Source: Desmodesmus armatus
Taxonomy: Eukaryota > Chlorophyta > Chlorophyceae > Sphaeropleales > Scenedesmaceae
Assembly (NCBI GenBank): GCA_007449985.2
Contig: VIIQ02000744.1
Coordinates: forward strand, 1 to 64,000
DNA: 64,000 nt
Direction: 5' to 3'
Shown: one piece after another, positions 21,323 through 32,800 of the stretch
Layout of the letters: every line of letters begins with the position of its first letter
How positions within the stretch are numbered: the first letter of the stretch is position 1
Program-made: the position numbers and the translations under genes
Notes under the pieces: generated by a model
What the model saw: the letters and a program-made list of their open reading frames with translations, nothing else
Databases searched by the model: none
What the model was told of the DNA's origin: nothing

Positions 21323-21600
21323 CTAGAGGGCTCTTCTAATGTCCCAAGCGCGGAGGATGTAGTTGGCCATCAAAGGCTGGTTGAGCAGTAGGCGCCATGA
21401 GGCCTGTGTGGGGCTAGCTTGGGCATCTGCAGTACAGTCTGCAATATGCGGCATGCTGCGGGGGGTAGAGTAGGCAGGGCACTCCAACAGGAAGTGAGTG
21501 GGTGTTTCAGCATGTGCAAGCACATTTGCAGCAATGAAGTGTCCGACCGGCAATACACCCTGAATTTGTGGTGTTCGGTTGCTTGATTGAGGACTTGCAA
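21323..21600 (-). mobile_element. 3' end of a decayed non-LTR retrotransposon (LINE)
   Basis: The minus strand reads AETPTHFLLECPAYSTPR followed by an open frame to a stop at 21323. The pattern ETxxHFLxxCPxYxxxR is the C-terminal cysteine/histidine motif that ends many LINE ORF2 proteins. The upstream part is repeated (copies A and B) and frame-shifted, so only a 3' fragment of the element remains. Confidence 0.6.
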
Positions 21601-21852
21601 CAAAGCAAGGCCAATGGAGTGTCCCCATTGGGCCTCGGGGGGAGGGGGGGACCCTCTCCCGGGGAGGGGGGAGGGATGCACGCACCCCGCCTCTCCAGGG
21701 GGTTGTTGAAACATGGGCATGCAGTTGATTTCACTGGAGAGTTGGACCAAATGGATGCAATCTGCATTCGGAATGAAATGCACTTCTTGGGCGTTCAATT
21801 ACACCGAGTGAACTGCCAGCGACAGCACCAACAACTCCAGCTAGGGGTGTGC
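21514..21852. repeat. Duplicated LINE-associated segment, copy B
   Basis: This is the partner of 20843-21221. Only this copy is followed, in the minus direction, by the LINE Cys/His motif at about 21460-21510, so copy A is a duplicate that lost the end of the element. Confidence 0.7.
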
Positions 21853-22242
21853 CTTTGGCTCCATCACCTCTGGCTCCATCACATCCCTGCTGAACCACCA
21901 ACAGCGATCTGACCCTAGGCAAGCTTTGCATCTGGTGGGCAGCTCACAAAAGCGTGAGTTCCGGGTCTAAGCGCCGTTGCGAGTTTCGAGTTCGAAACGC
22001 GTTCGAAATTGTGTGACCGACAGTTTGGGAGCAGTCGCTTGGTACGATGCGTCCATACAGTGATTGTATGCCAAGCTAGGAAGCAATTGCGAATCAATGC
22101 AATTGCGAGCAGCAGTATGGGCAGGCCGGTAGTATGCAACAATGGGCGTAACCTCGTGGATGTCTAATTGCGACGTAAAGATGACAGCTTTGAGCGCTAT
22201 TTCCAACAACCAACGCAGATACAGCCTGTGGTTGCTGTAGAA
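21853..22242. other. No gene recognised
   Basis: Short frames only. There is no repeat apart from a GTTGCGAGTTTCGAGTTCG-type stretch near 21975. Confidence 0.4.
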
Positions 22243-22620
22243 CATGGACCTGCAAGGCAGGGGGGCTGACTGCCCCCCTGGACCCCCGCCACCAACACTG
22301 CTACTGTGCTGCTCCTGCTGTACCTGCTGCATACAAGGCAGGGGGGCTGACTGCCCCCCTGGACCCCCGCCCTGGACACAAGTAAAATCCCTCGTTGCAC
22401 CAACACATGGACCTGCAAGGCAGGGGGGCTGACTGCCCCCCTGGATCCCCGCCACCAACACTGCTACTGTGCTGCTGCTGCTGCTGTACCTGTGGCATAC
22501 AAGGCAGGGGGGCTGACTGCCCCCCTGGACCCCCGCCCTGGACACAAGTAAAATCCCTCGTTGCACCAACACATGGACCTGCAAGGCAGGGGGGCTGACT
22601 GCCCCCCTGGACCCCCGCCA
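22243..22620. repeat. Hairpin minisatellite, five GGGGGGCTGACTGCCCCCC units
   Basis: Five perfect hairpins GGGGGGCTGACTGCCCCCC start at 22260, 22341, 22423, 22507 and 22589, spaced 81, 82, 84 and 82 bp. A larger unit of about 164 bp alternates two spacer types: one with CTGCTACTGTGCTGCT, the other with ACAAGTAAAATCCCTCG. The array therefore arose by duplicating a pair of hairpins. A related GGGGGGCGGCAAGCCCCCC hairpin lies at about 22743. Confidence 0.85.
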
Positions 22621-23159
22621 CCAGTACTGCGTGTGCTGCTGCTGCCATCAGTACCCCCTGCCTCATACTAGGAGGCTCATACAAAGCAAATGGCTGCATT
22701 CATTGCAGTGCAGCAGCACTGGAAAAGACAGCGGGGGGCAAGGGGGGCGGCAAGCCCCCCTAGCTTACAATATTAAGTGCAACAAACTACACTGTAATAA
22801 ACAAACATAAACACAGTTTGACAACAGCAGCAAACACTGGCAACGAACCTGCCTCACCCCCTTCCTTCGACGGGTCTGCGGACGGACCGGAAGCCCCGTG
22901 TGCTGTAATGTGAGTGTGCTGTGTTTGTTGATGGTGAGATTCTACGGAGAAGTACATTCAATGACGCCAGGAGACCGGTGAGGTGCAGCAGGTGCTGCTG
23001 CTGGTGGTCCATCTGTTGTTGTGCTGTCTGCTGGTGCTTCAACGTCAGCAGCACGCCTGCTCCTCGTGACAGCTCCCATTGAAACCGAAAACAAAGCTAA
23101 GAAAGATCAGTGCTATACTGACTGTCCCTAGCGAAGTGCCTTGCATGTTGCTTGGCGAA
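22621..23159. other. No gene recognised
   Basis: A minus-strand frame at 23054-22854 with Gln-rich sequence and another at 23290-23045 are open but show no domain, and neither has convincing splice sites. Confidence 0.4.
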
Positions 23160-23971
23160 GATGGCGAACGATGGCGCGCAGCTTGGTGTAAGTGAGTCTT
23201 GGAGACCCGATCTTTCCATTTTGCGATGCAAACGTACTTTGTAGGACACATTTGATTCATATGGATGTGTATCGAGCGCCGAAGTGTCATTTGTTACTGG
23301 TCAGGACAAGTGCCTCACCTGCTCGCCTGCACCACTTGAGATTGCACTTAAACGTGTACACACAGTACAGAAATGTACTGCTTCAGTTTCAGCCCGATCA
23401 CGGAATTGTGTGAATTTAGCAGAGTTTTGTTCAAATTGTGTCCTCCGGTATGCACTGTCTTTGCTGCTGTATGACCGTCCAGTCGTTTCTGTAAGTTCAG
23501 GACGTTGAAAACGAATTTTGCAAGCCTTTGTGCATTGGGAAGAACATGCACATGTTGACATCTCAAAACGCATTTGCAGCTCAAGCTTGCATAGTGGCTG
23601 AATTGAAAAGCCTCTTGCTACTTTTATGTCCTTATAACGCACACGGAGTTGCAAGGCTCGCGCGCCCGTGCTTGCTGAGATATGGGGGTCCAAAAACTGC
23701 CCCAAAAACTGACAGATGACCTTTTACTGGGATCCGTAAACAGTGAATGAGCGTCCTGCTACACTGTTCTCTGTGCCGCCATCACATCCTGCTGCTATCT
23801 TTGCGTGCATTGCTACCACTGCTGCAGATGTACCTGCACCTGCTGGATACCAGCCCTACCACAGTAGCACTAGAACACTAGTAGCATTCAATGCTACTAG
23901 CGAGGAGCAGCTGCTTCACAACCACCACCACACAACACCTGTGCTGCCCTGCATGCATATGCCTGCTATTC

Positions 23972-24008
<37 letters not shown>

Positions 24009-24316
24009 AGATGTACCTTTACCTGCTGGACAGCAGCCGTGACAAGGCCCTGGTGAACAAGTCAGCAGACCTGCTGGTCGAGCAGGAGCAGGTCCCGGGG
24101 TGCTGGTGGGACCCCATCCCACACAAAGACCTGACCTACGGAATGCACGGCGCCCCAGCGCGCCACAGGTGGTACGGGCCGAGGAAGCCGGTGCCTGGCG
24201 CTGTTGCGCCAGCAGCAACACTGCAGCAGGAGCAGGCCAGCACAGCAGCTGCAGTGCAGAGGGAGCAGCCGAGCACCGTGACAGTGAATGGGGCAACTTA
24301 CAGTAAGATGAACTGA
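23160..24316 (+). CDS. Probable small two-exon gene, conserved-looking product of unknown function
   Basis: Exon 1 is proposed at 23160-23186: ATG, MANDGAQLG, then the strong donor GTAAGT. Exon 2 is 24010-24316, following a CTG-rich acceptor (GCTGCTGCAG). Frames join in phase 0 to give a protein of about 110 residues. Exon 2 reads YLYLLDSSRDKALVNKSADL, then VPGCWWDPIPHKDLTYG and HRWYGPRKP, and ends in an Ala/Gln-rich tail. The charged, Trp/Pro-rich core does not look like random translation, but I do not recognise it. A TGTAA signal lies at 24474-24478, 158 nt after the stop. The beginning of exon 2 has a partial copy upstream (about 23821-23851), the same kind of exon-fragment duplication as in neighbouring genes. 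Exon 1 is the weaker part of this model. Confidence 0.5.
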
Positions 24317-24473
24317 GATTCAACCGGTGGAACAACCAGAGTTGTTGCTGCCTGGCTTCGGCTTGCTAGGATTACATGCAACTGGGCTCAGCACAAGGAT
24401 AACATCAGTAGCAGCGCATGCAGTCCAGAACAGGAGCACAAGTACAGCAGCATGTGGCAGTTGACAGGGGTGC

Positions 24474-24478
24474 TGTAA
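24474..24478 (+). other. UGUAA polyadenylation signal of the small gene
   Basis: TGTAA lies 158 nt after the stop at 24316. Its position supports the plus-strand gene model. Confidence 0.4.
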
Positions 24479-26880
24479 ACTGTCCAGAGCTGGTGTGTGG
24501 CACATCACATCATGGCACATACAGAGTGGCATGCAGGAAACTTGCTTGTAGGGTGTTGGGGTTTTTGGCGGTCACATGCATGCAGTGATTGCCCTGTTGA
24601 AGCGTGCGGGGCTTTTGGGTGGATGTGGGATGGCAAGTGCATGGGGTGTACATGTCGCAGGGTTCTAATGGACACAAGGTTCAGCAGCAGGTGGTGTTGT
24701 GTACAGTGCAGAACATCAGTCAGCTTGAAAACGTTTCTCCAGCACAACGTGTCGAGCATCTTTGCTTGGTGGGTTTGATGGGCTGTGACGGCTGGTGCCG
24801 TGAACCCGGGTCATGGAATGCATTTGGTGATTCTGCCATTCCCAGACAGGGCCAGCCGCCTTGCCAGATGCATGTTTGTTCAGTGACCAGCAAATGATCT
24901 GCTGGTGGGGTCTCGCTCCATTCTTGTGTTGTTTGATTGTACACAGCTGAATGGTCATCACATGTTCTGCTGGTGGGGTAATGCACTCATGAGTCCTGGT
25001 GGTTTGTCTGCACAGCACGGCATCATGCTGCCGGCGGCCGCCTCTGAGTAGTGCATGCACAACAGATGAATTCACCCCGGTTTTTTTTTTTTATTTTCGA
25101 AAAGCTGGCACACTTATTGAGGTGATGGTGGTACAGTTGTTAATGCCTTCAGCATGTGGGCACAGCTTTTTTGTTGGGTGCTAATTTCGTTGATGTATGC
25201 ATGCGCATGTGGCGCCGCAGCATAAATGAAGCTGCGCAGCTGCTGAACCGTTCAACGTTCGGAACGTGCTTTGCTAACTGGCAGTTCCAGACCTCTGAGT
25301 GCTGCCTTGAAGCCGTGTATCAGGCCATTCTTGTGCCATGCCCCCGCTGCATTGGGAGACAGAGACAATATGTTTGATGCATAGCCTCAAGCAGAGTGGT
25401 GGTTTGTTTGTTACTTTGGCACAGCTTGCTGAAAATTGGCAAACTTGCGTTGCCCCTGCCTGCCACCAGACGGCAAAGAATGATTAGCGGAGTAAGCTGC
25501 AGTAATCTGCGGTTTTTGAGTGTATGTGTATCATGCCAACGAGAAGGCTTTGCATATTTGGCTGGGCCAGGCATGTTGGAAGCTCAGCTGTCCTCTCTCA
25601 GAGACCTGGGCTGTTTGCCCTCAGTGCCTGCTACCCTCTGTAACTTCACACATATCTTTGACCCTGGGTACCAGTACTGCTGTACTCCTGTCTACTCTGA
25701 CTGGGGCGTCAGCAGCTTTTCCCTACACGCCCCCTTGCTCACTGGGTCAGTCACTCAATGTGGCACATGCCTAGGTCCAACGGTGCATCGGCTTGTGCTA
25801 CACCTTGCTGATCGACGGGATTGCCAAATAAAGTCTGCTCATTTCCCCGTCCGGCTGCTGTCTTTGACGGCCCAGTAGTAAGAGTCCCAAACAGCCAAGC
25901 AAACAAATCTGTGCATGTGCTTGCTGGTGCTGCGTCTGCTGACAGCCTACGGTGCTTGGGTGTATGTTGAGCCCACACCGACCAGTCAGGTTCCGACCTG
26001 CTGCCACAAACGAGCTGCATGCTGACGACCCTGGAGGGATGGTGGCCCTTTCAGTATCAGTAATTGGATGTATTCAATTGTTACAGGTTGGGCGACCATA
26101 ATGCCCTGTAAAAGGGAAAGCAACCCCAGCAGCCACCAGCTACACCACACAACCAGGCACGGTAGTCAAAACCATGCCGCAGAAGTGCCAAGAAACAAGC
26201 CATCTCAACAGCTGTTATTGCCTGCCTTTCGGTGCATTCACAACAGCTCCTTTTGTACTGCTTCAAGCAGTGACGTACATCAGCAGGGGCCAGCTGTACT
26301 GCCCGACACCTCACAGGCTGGTTTTACGTCAATTGCACCAGCAAAAGAACAAAGCATGCACAAACCACACAGTTGCAGTGCAACACAGCACGGCGGGGAG
26401 AACAACGATCGTCGCGAGGAAGGCGAGAGGGGCGGTGTCCGCACAAACACGGCGGAAGAAAAACCGACCGGCGAAGCCTACGAGATGTCAGCGCTTTTGT
26501 ACAAGCCGTGCATCACATGCACTGTGGAAGTATACTTCGACGAAAGGGACAACTGTTGCCTGCTACCCAGGCACTTAACATGCTGCCAGCGACCATAGCA
26601 GTGATGCATCATGCAACCCCGAAAACCTGCTGCATGTGGTCTACAATGACCGACATTTTGATAACATGGAGCCTGCTTGAACATGCAGCGGTGGAGTTAC
26701 TGCACCAAATCTGCACAAACAGATTCAAACCAGTATGCAGCACACGCAGCCGAGGTCAAATAAGACCCATCTCCCCTGACACCAAACTTTGGGTGTGATG
26801 CATTGCAATGGAGCTGCTGAAACTAATACTGCCAACAGCCAACAGGGCTGCACTGCCGCTGCTCCCATTCTTGCTGCTGC
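24479..26880. other. Intergenic region, no gene recognised
   Basis: The longest frames (25396-25878 +, 26068-26598 +) have no domain and no supporting splice sites. A T-run lies at 25081-25091. TTACA at about 26083, which is UGUAA on the minus strand, could be the poly-A signal of the HIBADH gene, whose stop is at 26881. Confidence 0.45.
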
Positions 26881-29800
26881 TCAACTCTTGCCGCTGCTGT
26901 TGCTGCCGCCATTGCTGCTGTTGCCATTGCCGTTGCCATTGCTGTGGCTGTCGGTGCCATGGTACACATATTTGTAGATGGCTCCAAAATCCATCGGCAC
27001 CTCCGTTGCATCCAACACCTGCAGCACCAGCAGCAGCAGCAGGATGACATAAGGAAGCAACCACTTGTTGCGCACTCAAGGCGCTCACTGGTTCATGCAA
27101 CACCAAGTGCAGCCCCTTGCCTCGTCTCACCTACTTGATTGCCGGTATTTGCAGTGTTGCTTTCTCCCCCCAAGCGCACACACCTGCATGATCATTTTCA
27201 CATCCACCATTCCCAAGTTGATCCCTCTGCCAGACGCCACTTGTGCTGCAGTCATTCACACCCCGTCATTTACACCCCCTCGTCTATCTACGCAGGAAGC
27301 CCGGTGTAGTACACCCCCTTCCGAACACACACACAACTTCAGAATGTCACAATTTTGAATTGTCGATGCACTTGTGCACTAGTGCAGTACTGGCTGGATG
27401 CACTCCCTGTGTCTACACACATGGCCTTGTTCAGCCGCCCCCCCCCCCCCCCAGGTAAGCCAGCACCACCACAATCACCCGATGAATCCATAAGCCCCCC
27501 CCCCCACCTGTCTGTACAGCAGTGCCGCCTTCTCCCCCATGAACAGCGGCTGTGATGTTGCTGCTGCCAGCTGCATGGCAATGCGCAGGTCCTTGGCCAT
27601 CAGCGCAGCACTGAACCCACCACTGTACCCACGAGACGCTGGAACATCTGGCATCACACCCTGTGTTGTTGGTGAAAGTGTGACACAGTTGCGGAAAAAA
27701 GTGAGAAACAGTGAGTGGGTTGACTGCTGACATACCTGTAACCCTGGCGCCAAAGAGGAGTGGGGGACAGGGTGTCAGCAGATCGGGGGTCCAACAGGCC
27801 TTGTGTGACAGCAGCATTGCGCACTCTAAAACAGTACATTACAGTAATTGGGGACAGGGTCCCAACCTCAGCGCTAGCCAGCGAGCCTCGGGCTCATGAG
27901 GATGCCCGGAGGGCCTACTTGCGTACCCCAGTCTCCCTGGTCAGGTGTGAGGGCGACCACATCAAACTGAGAGCTGCACTGAAGTTGCCACTGTACCCGC
28001 AGGGGTGGCGTCACCCACATGGAAGTCACTCCTGGTGATACATTCCACACTACGCGGTGTAAAAAGATATGGCAATTTTAGCAGGGTTTGAGGTTGACGC
28101 ACTGGTATAATCTACGCGCCCCAATTCCTGCACATCAAAACCCTAAACCCTAGTACATTGACTTACCGGCACGGGTTGTAGCATTCGCTTGCCCAGCAGC
28201 GTGCACTGGATGTGTTGAATACCGACGTCAGCTTTGCTGGGTCTATGCCCATGCTGGCACCCAGCGCCAGCGCCTCTGACAGACCAGCCATTTCGATGGC
28301 CATCGCCTGCACATGATTGATTGTGTGTAGTTTTTGGGAGGTGGGGGTGGGGAGGGTTGCGGGGAAATGGTTGACAAGGTATTCCCAAGAAGCGTTGGTG
28401 TGCAGTTATCTGGTGAGAGGGAGTGCATCATCAGCTCATGGGTGGTGCCCTGACACAATTGTAGGCGAGGTCTATGCCCATGCTGGCACCCAGCGCAAGC
28501 GCCTCTGAAAGATCAGCCATCTCTATGGCCATTGCCTGCAAATGAGTGTGTGAGCAAAGGAAGTGCATGTAGTCAGTGTGTTGACACATGAGTTGCATTC
28601 ACCAGGTACTTGGCATGTGGGCTGAGGGGGGGGGGGCTGTGAGGTGTGTGAGAAGGTCAACACGGGCTTCCTAAAAGCTGTGTTGTGCAGCCCGTCTGAA
28701 CAGAGGGAGTGTGCCATCAGCTGTGTGCGAGTTCTATGCCCATGCTGGCACCAGGGCCAGCACTCCTGATGAACCAGCTATCACAATGAGAAAGCTTGAA
28801 AACTCAACCAGGTTTGTGCCTATCCTCCCCCCTCTACCACCACCACACAGCCCATTCCCTCCCCCTGTCCCTCCTCTTTGGCCCACCCCACCCAGGTTCT
28901 TGTTGGTGTCCTATCAAGTGCACAGTTGACTGCACTAAATGTTGATGCAGATTACGCTAATTTGAACACATGAACTTACCAGGTTGTTGCAGATCTTGGC
29001 CACCTGCCCAGCACCCGCATCTCCCAGGTGCATCACAGACTTGCCCATCAGGCCCAGCAGGGGCTTGGCTGCACGCACACCCAGCTCACTGCCACCACAC
29101 TACAGGCATGGGCAAAGGGGAGGGGGACAAGGGTACCACGAAACATGTGGTGTCACTTGGTTGCACCGCAATTCATGTGTGTTTCTGTGGGTGAGTGAAA
29201 GGGGGCAGCACGAACACCCAGCTCACTGCCACCACACTGCATGCATTGGCACACGGTGTGTGGGGGGGTGCGTTGGAGAACGGGACATCACGTGGTGTCA
29301 CTTCAAACTGCGCCGCACTACTGAGCCACCTGCACAAGCCGCTTGTGTGACAAGTCCGGGTCCCTGCCCCGTTTGAGAACCTCCACGCGCGGCCCACACA
29401 GCCTCCCACCACATGCGCTCAGGTCTGTAGCTGCGGTGCAGGAAGCCAAAGCCTTTGGCTTGGCTTACTGTTATCCTGACTTGCATATCTGTGTTTTTTT
29501 GGGGGGGGGGGGGGGTGCAGGTGAAGGGGGCAGGAAGGCAAGGCGTTGAGGCACATGGGGCCAGGAGGTTGGGGTGAGGTCACTATCAAGTCATATGTGT
29601 GTCGAAGGGAGTGAGGTGGAGTGGGTGGCCAGCAGGCAGCTCCGGGGGATCGCCCTCCCCCACCATACTGGTGTGTCCACAAACACAGGTCCCTCAAAAC
29701 CAAAACCCCCTCAACTTGGTGAGGATGAATAACCCGAATTATCTGTGGCTTTTTTCCTGTGTCAGCACACCCTGTCCCCCCTGCCCCCCCCAAAACAATG

Positions 29801-32800
29801 ACCCACACCTCAAGGCTCACCATGGACTCCATTGCAGTGTGACGGATGCAGCCACAGCGCCTGGCACAACCCCAGACACAGGAGCATCCACAAACACCGG
29901 CCCTTAGAGCCAAGGACGTTCTGTACCCCCCTTCCCCCCCCCCCATTACACCATACATAACCATCTTCCTCCTGGCCAGAACCCCACCATCCCCATCTCC
30001 CAAGCTCACCATAAACGTGAGGGATGCCGCCACAGCACTGGGCACCCCACCAGACACAGGGGCAGCCACAAACACCGGCCCCTCAGAGCCAGAGACCTTC
30101 CAGACAGCCCCCCCCCCCCCATCCCATGTTGAGTAGTGGCAGTGACTGCATGCAGTCTCGTTGTCAGCACACCTTCTTCCTGGGAGCCATACCGCCCCCC
30201 CCCCCCTCAAGGCCTTACCCATTAAGCTCACCATTAATGTCAGTGAGCCACAGCACCCGGCACACAGCCAGATACAGGAGCATCCACAAACACTGGCCCT
30301 TCAGAACCAGGAACCTTCTGGTACATACCCTCACCCCCACAACCCATCAAAACACACCATACATAAACACACCTTCCTCCTTGCCAGACCCCCCCCCTCT
30401 CTCAAGCTCACCATGAACGTAAGGATGCAGCCACAGCACCGGGCACCCCGCCAGATACAGGAGCATCCACAAACACCGGCCCCTCAGATCCAGGGACCTT
30501 CCTTGCCCCAGGTGCCAGCAGGGAGTATGTGGCTATGGTGCTGGCCAGCTTCTGTGTGTACGTAGGCAGGATGGTGCTGCTGTCAATGACAAGGGAGGGT
30601 TGTAGACCGCCCTCTGCTTTGAGCAAACCTTGAGGCTGCAGCAGCACAAGCAGCAGCAGCAGCAGCAACAACCTATGGTTGGCAGTCTTGTTGACCTTCC
30701 CTACTTGTTTCTTGCACAGTCTTGATAACAGGCAAACACTACACGACACTGTTACTGTAGATGGTGGCCACCTTTGCTTCCTCTCGTGCGCTTGCAGCTG
30801 CTCCTCACTTGTACTTTGTGTGCGCTGCAACCCTGCACCCTGCCCCTCCAAGTTATAAACACATGCATCGCCCCACCCCCACTCTCCCCTCGTCCGCATA
30901 TTGTGTCTCCAGTGGCGTGATGCGCACGCGTTGCTCCCCTCCAGCCCTCAAAGCACATGAACATGCCTCTGCCCCCCCTCCCCCCCCCCCTTTTCCACCT
31001 CTACCCCCACCCTCGCCCCCAACTTTGTCCGACCAGAACAGGACGCGAATGCATGCCCCCCACTGTTGTGGCGCTACCCTCAGCCAGCCCCCTCTCACCC
31101 CTTCGTATGCATCCGCCACGTGTTCCGTTGAGGGCAGCATGCTGATGACAGCAGTCACACCTGATGCCAGCCACACCAGGCACAGGCAGCAGCAGCAGTA
31201 GCAGCGGTGGCAACGGCGGCAGCAGCAGCAGTGTCAGCCGCTGCAGGTGACGTGCAACCTACTGAAACGCGCGCAGTAAAGTGCTGCCGCCGTTGCTTGC
31301 CCGCAGTTAGGCATCCCAAAACATGCCGTTCGTGTCACTGCCCCCCTACATCCCTCCCCCCCCCCCCCCCGACCCTGCTGTTACACCCGTAGCTCCTGTC
31401 AAACATGCAACCCAACACAAGCAGCACCGCACCTGGTGTTGACCCAATCTCCTGTGGGCTGGCTGCTGCCTTGGCCCCCAGCCTTATGAGCTTATCCACT
31501 GCTGCTGGGTTGCGGTCAAACACCAACACAGGCAGACCAGCCTTCAGCAGGTTGGCAGCCATGGGACCACCCTGCAAGATACAGGGGGAAATGGTCGTGG
31601 GTGGGGTGGGGTGGGGGGGGGGGTGCACAGGCGGCGCCACCGTTCATGGCATGAACGGATATATATGGCATGAACAGAACGCACAAGGAGATGGGAGGCG
31701 GGGCAGAGCTGGGGAAGGGGGGGGGGGTCAGGCAAGATAGAGGGAGGGGGGGGGGCAGGGACGTCCACAGAGGGAGCCGTTCACGCAAGGGAGTAGGTTT
31801 GAAGGGGGTGGGGAAACCCGCATTGCAGTTGCAAGTGATGTTATAACAATCAGTTGAGGCCCACGTTGTACTCCCGCCAAGCGCTTGCCCGTCTGCCACC
31901 GGCATGGCATTTCCCCCTGCCCCCCCCCCCTGCCACCTCTGCTTCTGCTTCCCCTCCCCCCTCATACACCCTCTGCAGGCACAGGGACAACATGCAGCCA
32001 CCCTGCCCATCTACTTTGATGCCTCACCCCACCCCTGCCAGTACTATTGCAAATCACGCACCATGTTGCCGATTCCTATGAAGCCAATGGTGCCCTGCAC
32101 AGCGCGGCCATAGACAACACACAAGGAAGGTGGGCAGTCCTAGAACTCCTGAGCCATGACTGTACACTACATGCCTTCTTGCGCAACCGAACGGCATGCA
32201 AATTGTAGTGCGCAAGACATGAGGCGGCACAGCACCAGTCATTCAGCTCTTTCCATTCGGAACCATCCAAGCAAGTGCTGAATACGAGTGTTGGGTGGCC
32301 CAACGAGACAACTTTCAGTCCAGCAGGCTTTTGGCGGGGCAGATCAGGTTGATAGTGTTCGTAGCACAATGCTGAGCATGTGATCCCACCACTGTACGCG
32401 CCTTGTATTGTGGGACCAAGCAGCTGCTGATGGCGCTGTAAATTCAGGCGAAGCAACGAGCCCCAGCTGTGTGTGTGCAGTAAGGCGGAACTCCCCCCCC
32501 CCTCCTTGCATGTAGGGAAGTAGCCTCCCCCCCCCCCCCCCCTTGTACGTCTGCAGCAAGGAGCCCCTGTTGCAATGGTGTGACTATACTTGGAGTGAGT
32601 GAGATAACACCCCTAGCAAATGTGCACTGCCACTCCCATGGAATTAAATGTCGGGATCTACTCGAAGCACTGTGGTACATGATTGCAGGATGCCTGCTGC
32701 ACCCTGGACTGATGGACACCCTGATGGACACCCTGACTGGTGTCCCTGCTGCTGCCTGGCTGTACCCTGTCCCACCTGCAGCTCCAAGCTCATGGCCTTC

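Noticed and set aside
22243..22620. Possible CRISPR-like array
   Set aside because: Spacing is regular, but the spacers are repeated, not unique, there are no cas genes and the context is eukaryotic.
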